Shown one piece after another: positions 8,326-17,070 of a DNA stretch of 64,000 nucleotides. Source of the DNA: an uncultured Prevotella sp. Its GTDB lineage: Bacteria > Bacteroidota > Bacteroidia > Bacteroidales > Bacteroidaceae. A program made the translations under genes and the position numbers. The notes beneath the pieces were generated by a model that saw only the letters and a program-made list of their open reading frames with translations, was not told where the DNA came from and searched no databases. Position 1 is the first letter of the stretch, and each line of letters opens with the position of its first letter. The stretch spans positions 19,245-83,244 of the forward strand of contig UQFS01000014.1 in assembly GCA_900540375.1 (NCBI GenBank), read 5' to 3'.

Positions 8326-9522
8326 CTATACTATCAGATGCTTCAGTCTGCTTTCGCTTTCTTTCTCTCTGACAAAACCGATGAACTGCCTGAGATCGAT
8401 GATAGAGGATCTGTATTCTTGGGGATAGTTCTTGATATATGTGCCGGGCACGACAAGATGGACTTTTTCATCTGCCATTTCTTTCAGCTGGTTTTTTGAG
8501 ATTGTTGGCTGTAGCGTGAACAGATGCTTTTCCGGAATACGGTTTGCCTCATTGATGACTTGGCGCCAACGATCCTTGCAGGTGGTTTTAGCTGCAAGCG
8601 AAACAAGTAAGGCTTCGGGGAAATTGAAATTATGGTAGCATTGTCCATCCGGAAATATGAAATCAGGACGCTTCTTCTCCTCTGTTACCACCTGCTCTTC
8701 ATAAATGATGTTGCTTGCTTCAAAAACAGAAGCAAGATGATGCTCAAGCGACTTCCCGGCTCTTGACTTGCGGCGATTCAGAACCTTATTGGCAAAATCA
8801 ACGAACGACGAGACGTCTTTGAATGTATTCCCGATAATTGGCATGTAAAGTTTATGTTCCACCATTCTGAAAAGCGTATATTCGGTATTAACCCATTTCA
8901 GTAAGACTTCATCAGGCTTAGCAGCTATTTTATTATCATTCAGTTTGAAGGCTTGGTTATAGCAGTCACGAGCCGTTTGGGCCATAACCGTAGTCTCCGG
9001 AAATGATTTAATATGCTCGACGAAATAAGAAAGCATATTGTCTAGCTCAGAATCGGGTAGCTGCCCATCAACCTTTTGTATAATCTTGTTAGCGTCTTCC
9101 GGTGACAAATTGTAGTAACTGAGAAAGCCATCAATGTCTTCTTCTGTTGACAAAACCCAAGCTTCGTAGTTCTCTATGTCTTGCTGAGCTAATACCAGCA
9201 AATCCCCTACATGTTCATCACGAAGCCATTCAAAACCTCTGCCAAAACGAGTGATGCGGCTTTCATTACGCGTACCAACACCATAGTAAACAATACGGCT
9301 GTTCGTTATATAGCCATCCTGCCATTTTATTTTGATAAAAATATCGGCGTTGCACCCTATCTTGGCTTTATCACCCAAAATAATACCTTGCGCATCTTTC
9401 GGCAGATAGAAGCCTGATTGATGGGATCCGGTCTTGCCCGCATCGTTTGGGGTTATGTAATGGCAAAAGGCACAATGAGAATTCTGAACACTCTCAATGG
9501 CTTGGATTAGCAATTCGGTCAT
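8326..9522 (-). CDS. EcoRII-like type IIE restriction endonuclease
   Basis: The 398 residues compare well with EcoRII (about 400). The N-terminal part (about 15-150) looks like the EcoRII-N effector-binding beta-barrel (SHQSGFYLPK, NSRIVYYGVGTRNESR). The C-terminal part (about 245-390) looks like the EcoRII catalytic domain: GKSLEHHLASVFE, RPDFIFPDG, then AAKTTCKDRWRQV, which holds the PD-(D/E)xK-type lysine, and the closing VVPGTY. Type IIE enzymes need a second recognition site to cut. It lies 3 bases after the methyltransferase gene. A CCWGG-type target is inferred from the family and the linked vsr; it is not shown by the sequence. Confidence 0.88.
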   Translation of the reverse strand: MTELLIQAIESVQNSHCAFCHYITPNDAGKTGSHQSGFYLPKDAQGIILGDKAKIGCNADIFIKIKWQDGYITNSRIVYYGVGTRNESRITRFGRGFEWLRDEHVGDLLVLAQQDIENYEAWVLSTEEDIDGFLSYYNLSPEDANKIIQKVDGQLPDSELDNMLSYFVEHIKSFPETTVMAQTARDCYNQAFKLNDNKIAAKPDEVLLKWVNTEYTLFRMVEHKLYMPIIGNTFKDVSSFVDFANKVLNRRKSRAGKSLEHHLASVFEASNIIYEEQVVTEEKKRPDFIFPDGQCYHNFNFPEALLVSLAAKTTCKDRWRQVINEANRIPEKHLFTLQPTISKNQLKEMADEKVHLVVPGTYIKNYPQEYRSSIIDLRQFIGFVREKESESRLKHLIV

Positions 9523-9525
9523 AGG

Positions 9526-10791
9526 TTATTTTATTTTTAATGTCTTGATAATCTGTTCTGCTACTGCTGTAATTAGAGGCACGACGACTGAGTTTCCGCA
9601 TTGCCGGTAGGCTTGAACGTCGCTGACAGCATTAATGATATAATTGTCGGGATAGCCCATGAGCCGGGCACATTCACGTGGTGTCAGCTTTCTTGGATTC
9701 ATACCCTCCTGCGGAATCAATATTTCGGAGCCATCCTTATAATATCTTGCGCTCAAAGTACGAGTGATCCTATCAAGATCAACCATGCCAAAACCAAAGC
9801 CGTTGCCTTTTGCTTTCTGTCTTATGGCATAGTTTTGAAGGTAATTCCAAAGCTTGTCAGAAAGCGTGTATTTGGGATCGACATCTTCTTGAAGAATATC
9901 TCTTACTGTCGTTGTAGCTTCTTTTTGTTCCGGGAAAGAGAATTCCTCCTTGCCTCCATATCTTTTGCGGTCAAAGCCCACGATCATGATACGCTCTCTA
10001 TGCTGAGGAACATACATTTTACCATCCATCACGAGATAATGGACAGAATAGTCAAGCTCCTCAAGCACCTCACGAATCACTTTGAATGTGTTGCCCTTGT
10101 CATGGGATACAAGATTCTTTACGTTCTCAAGAAAGAAGGCTTTGGGGCGATAACGCTTTAGAATTTCTGCAACATCGAAAAAGAGTGTCCCTTGCGTCTT
10201 GTCCTCAAATCCAGTGGGGCGCCCTAAACTATTTTTCTTTGCTACGCCAGCAATGGAAAATGGCTGGCATGGGAAACCTGCGCAAAGTATATCAAAGCCC
10301 TTCGGGATGAAACTTTTGGTGTTTTTTTTTGTTATGTCGCCAAAAGGCATTTCACCGAAATTTGCTAAGTATGTCTTTTGTGAGAATTTATTCCATTCTG
10401 ATGAAAACACGCATTTGCCCCCATTTGCCTGCATCGCTAATCTGAATCCGCCAATTCCCGCAAACAAGTCTATGAATGTGAACTTTGGATGCTCGGGAGT
10501 TGGGAAGGGTACTTTGAAGAAGTTGGCAAAAAGGTCGGACTGCATGGGTTCGGCAACAGCATCAACTATGTCCTTGTGATCATATTCGATTGTATTGTCC
10601 TTGCTTTTCTTAGCTTCCAGCCAATCTTCAGCTAACTGGACAATCTCATCACGGGTGTTGTAGTCTGCATTTTCAGAGTTGTGGGCATAGTGAGTCAATA
10701 CGGCCAGGCAGTTGTCCAAGCTTGTCTGTCCGTAAACTATGAGTCCGTCTTCTGTGATTTCTTCCGGATATTTTGTGATTTCATTTTTCAT
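9526..10791 (-). CDS. DNA cytosine-5 methyltransferase (Dcm/EcoRII type)
   Basis: This enzyme protects host DNA from the adjacent endonuclease. Of 421 residues, about 1-103 form an N-terminal extension like that of M.EcoRII and M.SsoII, in which it contains a helix-turn-helix that represses the methylase's own promoter. The catalytic core follows: motif I IDLFAGIGGFRLA, motif IV GFPCQPFS with the nucleophile C175, motif VI ENVKN, motif VIII QHRERIMIVGF and motif X QCGNSVVVPL. It is first in the three-gene leftward operon methylase-nuclease-vsr, an order that lets protection precede cutting. Specificity is probably CCWGG or a near relative (inference). Confidence 0.95.
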   Translation of the reverse strand: MKNEITKYPEEITEDGLIVYGQTSLDNCLAVLTHYAHNSENADYNTRDEIVQLAEDWLEAKKSKDNTIEYDHKDIVDAVAEPMQSDLFANFFKVPFPTPEHPKFTFIDLFAGIGGFRLAMQANGGKCVFSSEWNKFSQKTYLANFGEMPFGDITKKNTKSFIPKGFDILCAGFPCQPFSIAGVAKKNSLGRPTGFEDKTQGTLFFDVAEILKRYRPKAFFLENVKNLVSHDKGNTFKVIREVLEELDYSVHYLVMDGKMYVPQHRERIMIVGFDRKRYGGKEEFSFPEQKEATTTVRDILQEDVDPKYTLSDKLWNYLQNYAIRQKAKGNGFGFGMVDLDRITRTLSARYYKDGSEILIPQEGMNPRKLTPRECARLMGYPDNYIINAVSDVQAYRQCGNSVVVPLITAVAEQIIKTLKIK

Positions 10792-10811
10792 TGGATAATT
10801 CTTTCAGCATG

Positions 10812-10819
10812 CAAATATA
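10812..10819 (-). promoter_or_regulatory. -7 box of the restriction-modification operon
   Basis: On the minus strand the bases read TATATTTG, a match to TAnnTTTG, about 20 bases upstream of the methyltransferase start. No good -33 element is seen. The short leader would suit autoregulation by the methylase N-terminus. Confidence 0.5.
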
Positions 10820-10972
10820 CAAACTTTTTCCGACTTATCCAACTCCTTGTATCTGTTTGTTGTTTTACTGCTCTTTGCTATTATAGTCAACACGCTTGTT
10901 TTTCTTTTAACGTGTCATCCTTAATGGCATCAAAAAGATTAACGAATATCGAGAATATATTTTCTTAATATT

Positions 10973-11002
10973 CGGTTATATTCTTTATTCCGCAGAGCGG
11001 AG
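10973..11002 (-). repeat. Right inverted repeat of the accessory islet
   Basis: This is the reverse complement of 7250-7279 with 29 of 30 bases identical. It lies in the 309-base gap between the methyltransferase start and the EFR1 gene. Apart from this repeat and the operon promoter, the gap holds nothing recognisable. Confidence 0.85.
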
Positions 11003-11100
11003 CGTTAGTTTGCACAACTATCTTTAGTATTCTTGTGTCGGCCTCACACTCTTGTTACTTCCAAAAACTTTGAAGTCGGTCTCTTTTTTTCTTTATAGTT

Positions 11101-11880
11101 CTATAGCTTTCTTCTGCCAAAGAAGTATTGTCCTTTATGCTTGGTTCTGTTACCAAACTCAATGGCGTGGTGCGGGCAATGATGATAGCAGGCAAAGCAA
11201 GTCATGCATTGACCATTGTGAATCCAGCGAGGCTCTTTGCCAAGTCCGCCGTCGATGTCGTGGACGGGACAGACCGAGGCACAGATGCCGCATTTCACAC
11301 AACGGTCTGAAACGATACGGAAAGGCTTGTCGGTGATCAGCCAGTGGCAGAAGGCGGCACCGAGGACGCGGCTGTTGATGCGTGGCCAACGGCCGATGGT
11401 CAGACGCTCTACGTGCTTTTGATGTTGTTCGATCAGTTGGGCAAACTCTTTCAGGTCTTCCGCAGCCTTGTCCTGCTTGGCTTTCTCACGTTCTTTCTTG
11501 TCCACATCCATGAAGGGCAGGCCGACATACGACTCCGGCATCAGCAACGAGAAGGCTGCATCGAGCGTGATGCCTTTCTCTGACAACTTGTGACGGAAGA
11601 TGTCCATAGCTTCACCTACCGTGTCACCGGCAGTGCAGAGCGCATAGACATAGTGCCCGGTGGCATCGATCACGAGTTGCTTGACAAAGTCAACGACGAT
11701 GCGCGGAGGACGCCAGCCATGGATCGGGAAGCAAAATCCAATATCTCCGCCCGGTTCTAACTGAGCGATGAAAGGCTCGGCGCTGTTCTTGGCGATGTTG
11801 ATGAGCCGGTCGCTGGTGTAGAAGCCCAACTGTTTGGCGGCCCAGGCGGTATTACCCGTTGCGGAGAAGAAAAAGATCAT
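11101..11880 (-). CDS. EFR1-type flavodoxin/ferredoxin fusion
   Basis: Residues about 1-160 form a flavodoxin-like domain with the FMN phosphate loop FSATGNT at about 5-11. Residues about 185-240 carry two [4Fe-4S] ferredoxin motifs, CVKCGICASVCPV and CMTCFACYHHCP. The 259 residues fit the EFR1 family, thought to be a cytosolic electron carrier in anaerobes; partners are not known. It is last in a leftward run after a 51-residue membrane protein and an RluA-type enzyme. A radical-SAM or reductase partner is not adjacent. Confidence 0.9.
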   Translation of the reverse strand: MIFFFSATGNTAWAAKQLGFYTSDRLINIAKNSAEPFIAQLEPGGDIGFCFPIHGWRPPRIVVDFVKQLVIDATGHYVYALCTAGDTVGEAMDIFRHKLSEKGITLDAAFSLLMPESYVGLPFMDVDKKEREKAKQDKAAEDLKEFAQLIEQHQKHVERLTIGRWPRINSRVLGAAFCHWLITDKPFRIVSDRCVKCGICASVCPVHDIDGGLGKEPRWIHNGQCMTCFACYHHCPHHAIEFGNRTKHKGQYFFGRRKL

Positions 11881-11896
11881 GAGCGTTGCAACTTAG

Positions 11897-12052
11897 TTAC
11901 CCTTGTATGAGGAAATAAGCAGTCACCACTACTCCAAGGGCGACAGCAGCAATGATGAGCTTGAGGAGGCAACTCGCAATCTTGCGTATGATGAAGATGC
12001 TGACGACAAAGGCCAGAATCAGAATGACGTAGAAGGTGAAGTGGGTGTCCAT
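11897..12052 (-). CDS. Small membrane protein (51 residues)
   Basis: The frame starts at 12052 and encodes 51 residues. After a short polar start (MDTHFTF) there are two hydrophobic stretches, YVILILAFVVSIFII and LLKLIIAAVALGVVVTAYF, separated by the basic RKIASC. This predicts a two-helix inner-membrane hairpin. It sits 16 bases upstream of the EFR1 gene and 39 bases after the RluA-type gene in the same direction, so it is probably co-transcribed. No family is recognised. The strong hydrophobic pattern and close packing support a real gene. Confidence 0.65.
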   Translation of the reverse strand: MDTHFTFYVILILAFVVSIFIIRKIASCLLKLIIAAVALGVVVTAYFLIQG

Positions 12053-12091
12053 GGATAGAGCTGTTGTATGTAAATGTTTCTAATGATGCCT

Positions 12092-12973
12092 TTATGGATG
12101 ATTACTGGTTCCGAAGAGCCGGCGGAAGATCACGGGGATAGGCGTGCTGAACTCCATCGGCTTGTGGGTAACCGGGTGATAGAAGCAAAGCACGTAGGCA
12201 TGGAGACAGAGACGTCCGATCGGATCATCGCCATTGCCGTATTTGATGTCGCCGCAGACAGGATGCCCCATGTCGGCGGAGTGCACACGTATCTGGTTCT
12301 TGCGTCCTGTCTCCAGTTTGAACTCCACGAGCGAATGGTCTCTGCTGCGGTCGAGCGTATAGAAGTGGGTGATAGCCAACTTGCCATCACCCTCCCGTTG
12401 ACTGCTGTAGGTAACATAAGCCCGGTTCTCTTTGAGCCAACTGGTGATGGTGCCCTGGTCTTGCTTCATCACGCCGGAGAGCACTGCCACGTAGCGGCGG
12501 TCATAAACCGTGTGGTGCCAGTTCTCTTCCAGTTTCAGTTCTGTTTTCTTATCCTTGGCATAGATCATCAGTCCGCTGGTGTCTCGGTCGAGGCGGTGCA
12601 CCACGTGGGCGGTGCAATGCTGTCGGGTCTGCTCGAAGTATTCGTCCAGCACCGATTTGACATTCAGCGTGCTGTGACCAGCGGCCATGGAGAGAATACC
12701 CACGTTTTTCTCGACCACGACGAGATAAGGATCCTCATAGACGATCTTCACGTAATGGTTTTTAAGAGTGGGGTTGCGTTTGGTCTTGCTGACCGCAATC
12801 TTCATCCCTGCCTTGAGCGGATAGTCATATCGTGTGATGGTTTTGCCATTGACCTGTATGCCTCGCCCTTGCAGTGTGGCTTTAATTCTGGAATGGCTGC
12901 CATCGAGATGGGTGAGCAGCCAGTCCAGTAGTTGGGCATCAGCCTCAACCGTGTAGTGATCGAACTGTTTCAT
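12092..12973 (-). CDS. RluA-family rRNA pseudouridine synthase
   Basis: It isomerises specific uridines in 23S rRNA (or tRNA) to pseudouridine. The 293 residues begin with an S4-like RNA-binding segment (about 12-60; HSRIKATLQGRGIQVNGK). The catalytic signature VVHRLDRDTSGLMIYAKD contains the essential aspartate, and ETGRKNQIRVHSADMGHPVCGD and RLCLHAYVL follow as in RluA/C/D enzymes. The exact target nucleotide cannot be assigned. Confidence 0.92.
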   Translation of the reverse strand: MKQFDHYTVEADAQLLDWLLTHLDGSHSRIKATLQGRGIQVNGKTITRYDYPLKAGMKIAVSKTKRNPTLKNHYVKIVYEDPYLVVVEKNVGILSMAAGHSTLNVKSVLDEYFEQTRQHCTAHVVHRLDRDTSGLMIYAKDKKTELKLEENWHHTVYDRRYVAVLSGVMKQDQGTITSWLKENRAYVTYSSQREGDGKLAITHFYTLDRSRDHSLVEFKLETGRKNQIRVHSADMGHPVCGDIKYGNGDDPIGRLCLHAYVLCFYHPVTHKPMEFSTPIPVIFRRLFGTSNHP

Positions 12974-12995
12974 GCCTGAATCGTTGTGTCGGGGG

Positions 12996-14195
12996 TTATT
13001 CTTTTCTCTTCCAGATGGAGACGATCTTATGTCTGATGGCGATGATGTTGCAGATGCTCACTAAGGCAAAGAGACAGAGTCCGAGGATGATAGCCGGCAG
13101 CATCGTGCTGCTGTCGATGTCGGGGAAGAGTATCTCGATGACGCCCATGTAGTAGTCCCGAACGAAGTAGAGCGTAGTCCAGGCGATGAGCAGCACACCG
13201 ATGTTGAGGCCGATAGTGAGCAGCTGGTAGGGTCGTGCGACATTGTTGGGGCTATAGCCGATAAGCAGCAGGTTTTCAAGTTTCGACGAGTTCTTCTGTA
13301 CGAGCAGATAGATACTCAGCATGAGAATGTAGAAACTCAGGATGGAGATGACCAAACCGACAACCATGACCATGGTGACTATCATTCTCAGGAAGTATGT
13401 AGTCTTTTCGGCTTGCAGCTTGTCGTCCTCCACCTCGTAGCCTTTCTGGTCGATATATTTTGTCACCTTCTCGTTGGCAGGATTATCGACCTGCATGATC
13501 AGTCGGGTAGGATCGGAGTGGCTGCCCGGCGCGAAGTAGTTGTTGCTCCAGTCCATGAAGGCCTGTGGCACGAGAATCGTGTTGAGTCGTGATGAGAAGC
13601 CGATGACCTTACCTTTGAAGCGGTCGGCGTGTCCGTTGCCGTGGATGAAGATGTCGAAGTTGATCATCCCCACGAGACCGTCGCTGATCTTAGGCAGGGA
13701 ACGGCTTTGGGCAAAGCCGAAATTATACATGGTGATATAGGCGCGCGGCAGGATGATGGGTACGACATGATCGCCCGGCGTGTATATCCAACTGCCCTTG
13801 GGCGCGTCAACGAAATGATCGGGGATACTCTCAAAGAAGAGTTCGGAGTTGAGCACATTGACGCCATTGACGCCCATGCTGGCTTCCACCTTATACTCTG
13901 TGGAGGTGAAGGTGCCCACGCTGGAGGCAAACGGTTGATTCTCTACTTCGTTGACCTCAGTGGGCGAGAAAGTGTTGGTGCGGCCGGAGATAGTGTTGCC
14001 CATACCAATCTTCTTGCTGACGATGATGTAGTCGGACTTCATGAAAGAGTCCTCAGAGGTGAAGACGGGCATCACGTCGCGATAGAACTGATAGCCCAGC
14101 AACACGATGAGCATGCCAAAGAGGTTGGCAAAGAAAAATCCCACAAACTGGGGTATGCTGATATGCTGACGAAGCAGCTTCCAAACTAAGTTCAT
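12996..14195 (-). CDS. ABC transporter permease, FtsX/MacB-like
   Basis: This 399-residue protein has one N-terminal membrane helix (about 17-38, VGFFFANLFGMLIVLLGYQF), a large extracytoplasmic domain (about 40-265) and three C-terminal helices (about 275-310, 325-350 and 365-388). That is the FtsX/MacB topology of mechanotransmission transporters, which act on lipoproteins, peptides or cell-wall hydrolases and do not move substrate through a channel. Its start overlaps the stop of the ATPase gene by 4 bases (ATGA), so the two are translationally coupled. The substrate is unknown. Confidence 0.85.
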   Translation of the reverse strand: MNLVWKLLRQHISIPQFVGFFFANLFGMLIVLLGYQFYRDVMPVFTSEDSFMKSDYIIVSKKIGMGNTISGRTNTFSPTEVNEVENQPFASSVGTFTSTEYKVEASMGVNGVNVLNSELFFESIPDHFVDAPKGSWIYTPGDHVVPIILPRAYITMYNFGFAQSRSLPKISDGLVGMINFDIFIHGNGHADRFKGKVIGFSSRLNTILVPQAFMDWSNNYFAPGSHSDPTRLIMQVDNPANEKVTKYIDQKGYEVEDDKLQAEKTTYFLRMIVTMVMVVGLVISILSFYILMLSIYLLVQKNSSKLENLLLIGYSPNNVARPYQLLTIGLNIGVLLIAWTTLYFVRDYYMGVIEILFPDIDSSTMLPAIILGLCLFALVSICNIIAIRHKIVSIWKRKE

Positions 14196-14836
14196 AGCAA
14201 TAATGTCTTTTCGTAGTTTAAGTCCATGTGTTTACCGATGCTGGTCACGATGACTCCGGCTCCCTGTGCCTTGGCCTCGGTCATCATGATGTCGGCCATG
14301 ATGCGTGAGTTGTTGTCGTCGAGGTGGGAGATCGGCTCATCGGCGAGCAGGAAGTCAAATGGCTGAACGAGGGCGCGGATCATTGCCACGCGCTGCTGCT
14401 GTCCAAAGGACATGCGCCCAATCTTGGCGTCGAGTTTGTCACTGATGCCGAGCATCTCGAACCATTGGCGAATGGTCGTGTCACCTTTGAAGTTGGTCAG
14501 CTTGTTTTTGATCTGAACGTTTTCCCACGCGGTGAGTTCCGGGAACAGTCTCAGCTCCTGAAACAGATGACTGATATGCTGCTGGCGCATCTCCACCCAG
14601 TCCTTGACCTTGAAAGTCTTGGCGTCGAGGTCGTCGAACATCACGGTACCACTATAGTCGTGGCGATAGCCAACTATGTAGCTGCAAAAAGTACTCTTTC
14701 CTTTTCCTGAGTCAGCCTCTACAAGATAGAGGTGTCCTTTCTCGAATTTCACATCTTGCTTCCAGATCTCTGACTTCAGATCCTTGTTTTGCTGGAACAC
14801 TTGAGGCAGCACGGAAGACAAATTAATGGTTTGCAT
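14192..14836 (-). CDS. ABC transporter ATP-binding protein
   Basis: This 214-residue nucleotide-binding subunit serves the permease encoded just behind it. The Walker A reads ADSGKGKST, so the usual first glycine is alanine. The signature is MSFGQQQR in place of LSGGQ, the Walker B is DFLLADEP, and ISHLDD is the D-loop. The closest class is the LolD/FtsE/MacB group, but the signature is degenerate. A terminal switch-histidine segment is not obvious (VIVTSIGKHMDL, with H near the end). Confidence 0.88.
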   Translation of the reverse strand: MQTINLSSVLPQVFQQNKDLKSEIWKQDVKFEKGHLYLVEADSGKGKSTFCSYIVGYRHDYSGTVMFDDLDAKTFKVKDWVEMRQQHISHLFQELRLFPELTAWENVQIKNKLTNFKGDTTIRQWFEMLGISDKLDAKIGRMSFGQQQRVAMIRALVQPFDFLLADEPISHLDDNNSRIMADIMMTEAKAQGAGVIVTSIGKHMDLNYEKTLLL

Positions 14837-14898
14837 ATCTCTGATTGAATATAAAGTCCCGCTCCTCTCTTGAGGAGGAGAGAAAGGTGGGTTGTATC

Positions 14899-16233
14899 TT
14901 ATTGAAGTGTATATACGATCGCGTTGAGTTTACCGAAGAGTGGAGCGAGCATGCCGGTGACGGCCTGAGCTTTGCTGCCCTTGACGGCGGCGAGGTTGAT
15001 GACCAGTACGAGCTTTTGTCCCTTGATGTCCTGTTGCAATGTGGCGTCGATAGGATCAGCGGCGGCTTTGATGCTTTGTAAAGCCTTCTCCTTGGAACTG
15101 CCGCTCATGTATTGCCAGTCTTGCGTGACACCGAAGAAGTAGGTGGTCTTTGAATCAGTATAGTAGTAGCAGTCTCTTCCCCAGTCACCGATATGTCCTC
15201 CCTGCGGTACGCTCTGTTTCCAATAGTCCACATCGCCGAGCCAATCAGCGTTTTTGAGCTGTGCCGCCATGGTCATCTGGAAATTGTCTGAGCCAAGGGA
15301 AGGAGCGATGATGGTCATGTCGCCATTGACACCTTTGATGATGTTGTCCATGTCAATGGCAGAGTTGATGCCGGTCAGGAGAGCCTGGATGCCTCTGTTC
15401 TGTTGCATGAGCTTGATGAACTTTGTGCCGTCGACATTGAGGAATATGCCGATCATGTCGTTCTTGGCCATCGACTTCACATATTTGCCTTTGATGGGGC
15501 GGTAGATGGCATGGGCCTGCTGCAAAGCCTGTTCGATGTTGCGCTTGAAAGAGAAAGTCTGTCCGTTGATATGGAGTTGTCCGTTGGCCACTTTCATCTC
15601 GGCGGCTATATAGATGTCGGAGGGATTGGCGTCTCGGGGAGCGCCAAGGGTGAACGGAGCGACAAACTGGTCGGGTAGGGCGCTGGTCTGACAGACGAGT
15701 GACATCGGCGCGTTGATGGAGTCAATCTTGTCGTAGATAGGTGTTGCCTTGATGCCGTCGTCCTCGTCTTCACCAAGATATTTGGCCATGAGCGACATCA
15801 TCTCGGCTTGGGCAGCCGGTACGACAGGACCCATCAGCAACGCGGCCCGCTTTGACCAGCCGAGAATCCAGTTGTTGGGCAGGGCCGCAAAATTGAAGTC
15901 GCGCTTATGGTGAACGTCGCATTTCAGACGTTTGGCCGTCTTCTCCAAATCGTCTTCGTCTTTGACTTTGGCGCACAGTCCCAAATTGCCCTGGGCGTCT
16001 TCAAAGAAGAAGACATCCTCAGAGAGGTCGAGGCCGGCATTGTCGAGGTTGCTCACATGAAGCATTGTCTTGAGCATGGTGGGACTGCCGACACCACTGA
16101 GCTTGGCTGGCTTCGTGGAGATCAGCAGCGTGCTGTTGCCTGGGATGGCGTTGATATAGTCGTTGTTGGAACATGAGCAGAGGGACAATGCCAGTGCCAT
16201 GAATAGTGAAAGTACAAATGATATTCTTTTCAT
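14899..16233 (-). CDS. DUF4836-family lipoprotein
   Basis: The N-terminus is a lipoprotein signal (MKRISFVLSLFMALALSLCSC) with a lipobox near LCSC. The 444-residue body has the DUF4836 look: NAIPGNSTLLISTKPAKL at the start, repeated strand-helix units and a W..SVPQGGHIGDW.RDCYYY segment. It is probably exported and anchored in the periplasm or on the surface. No enzymatic motif is seen and the family function is unknown. It lies between rsmE and the ABC pair on the same strand. Confidence 0.8.
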   Translation of the reverse strand: MKRISFVLSLFMALALSLCSCSNNDYINAIPGNSTLLISTKPAKLSGVGSPTMLKTMLHVSNLDNAGLDLSEDVFFFEDAQGNLGLCAKVKDEDDLEKTAKRLKCDVHHKRDFNFAALPNNWILGWSKRAALLMGPVVPAAQAEMMSLMAKYLGEDEDDGIKATPIYDKIDSINAPMSLVCQTSALPDQFVAPFTLGAPRDANPSDIYIAAEMKVANGQLHINGQTFSFKRNIEQALQQAHAIYRPIKGKYVKSMAKNDMIGIFLNVDGTKFIKLMQQNRGIQALLTGINSAIDMDNIIKGVNGDMTIIAPSLGSDNFQMTMAAQLKNADWLGDVDYWKQSVPQGGHIGDWGRDCYYYTDSKTTYFFGVTQDWQYMSGSSKEKALQSIKAAADPIDATLQQDIKGQKLVLVINLAAVKGSKAQAVTGMLAPLFGKLNAIVYTLQ

Positions 16234-16332
16234 TGTCGTGTTACCCGTTATTGATCATCTATTGAGATTTCTTCCTTATACCTATATATAATAATGTGTT
16301 TGTCAACTGTCGCCTTAGACTTTCCTGTTACT

Positions 16333-17058
16333 TTAGAATCTCCGTTTGGACAGCTGAGCCATAGCGACGGCCATCAGTCCGGCGGTTTCAGTGCGCAGTC
16401 GGCTGCTGCCAAGCGTGATGGACTCATAACCTTGGCTGATGGCTTCCTTCACTTCTTCGGTAGAGAAGTCACCTTCCGGACCGATGAGTATGGTTACGTC
16501 CTGCTCCTTTGGTGTCTGTTGCAAGGCCTGGAAGAGATCGGCACGGTCGATTTCATCATAACAATGGGCGATGAATTTCCGTCCCTGCCGTGGCGCATGG
16601 ATGAAGTCGCTGAACTTTATCAATTCCTTGACCGTCGGCTTCCATGCCTTGCGACTTTGCTTGACGGCTCCGACAACAATCTTTTCGATGCGGTCGGTGC
16701 GGATCGTCGTGCGCTCAGAGAACTGACATCTCAGAAACGAGAGCTCGTCAAAGCCGATCTCTGTGCATTTCTCTGTCATCCATTCCATCCGGTCCATCAT
16801 CTTCGTAGGGGCAATGGCGAGATGGATCCGGCCGTTCCACGTCGTCTCTTGAGGCTGTGCTTTCCGGATGTTGTAGAGACAATGCTTGGTGTTGGCGGCT
16901 GAAATCTCAGCTTGATAGAAGGTGCCGCAGCCGTCCATGAGAAACATCTCATCGCCGACTTGCATGCGTAGCACTCTTAGGGCGTGTTGTGCTTCTTCTT
17001 TCGGCAACTCATTTTGATGGCCGGCATCAGGCACATAGAAATATCTTTCTTCCTTCAT
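16333..17058 (-). CDS. rsmE: 16S rRNA m3U1498 methyltransferase RsmE
   Basis: RsmE methylates N3 of U1498 in 16S rRNA with S-adenosylmethionine. The 241 residues fit. The N-terminal PUA-like part begins MKEERYFYVPDA and includes HALRVLRMQVGDE. The C-terminal SPOUT knot carries LIGPEGDFSTEEV and LGSSRLRTETAG, which bind the cofactor. It lies 12 bases behind the BFN-UVR gene. Confidence 0.96.
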   Translation of the reverse strand: MKEERYFYVPDAGHQNELPKEEAQHALRVLRMQVGDEMFLMDGCGTFYQAEISAANTKHCLYNIRKAQPQETTWNGRIHLAIAPTKMMDRMEWMTEKCTEIGFDELSFLRCQFSERTTIRTDRIEKIVVGAVKQSRKAWKPTVKELIKFSDFIHAPRQGRKFIAHCYDEIDRADLFQALQQTPKEQDVTILIGPEGDFSTEEVKEAISQGYESITLGSSRLRTETAGLMAVAMAQLSKRRF

Positions 17059-17070
17059 GGCTGTGGGCTG

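Noticed and set aside
12074..12931. 285-codon plus-strand frame over the RluA-type gene
   Set aside because: It is the antisense shadow of a gene with clear catalytic motifs.
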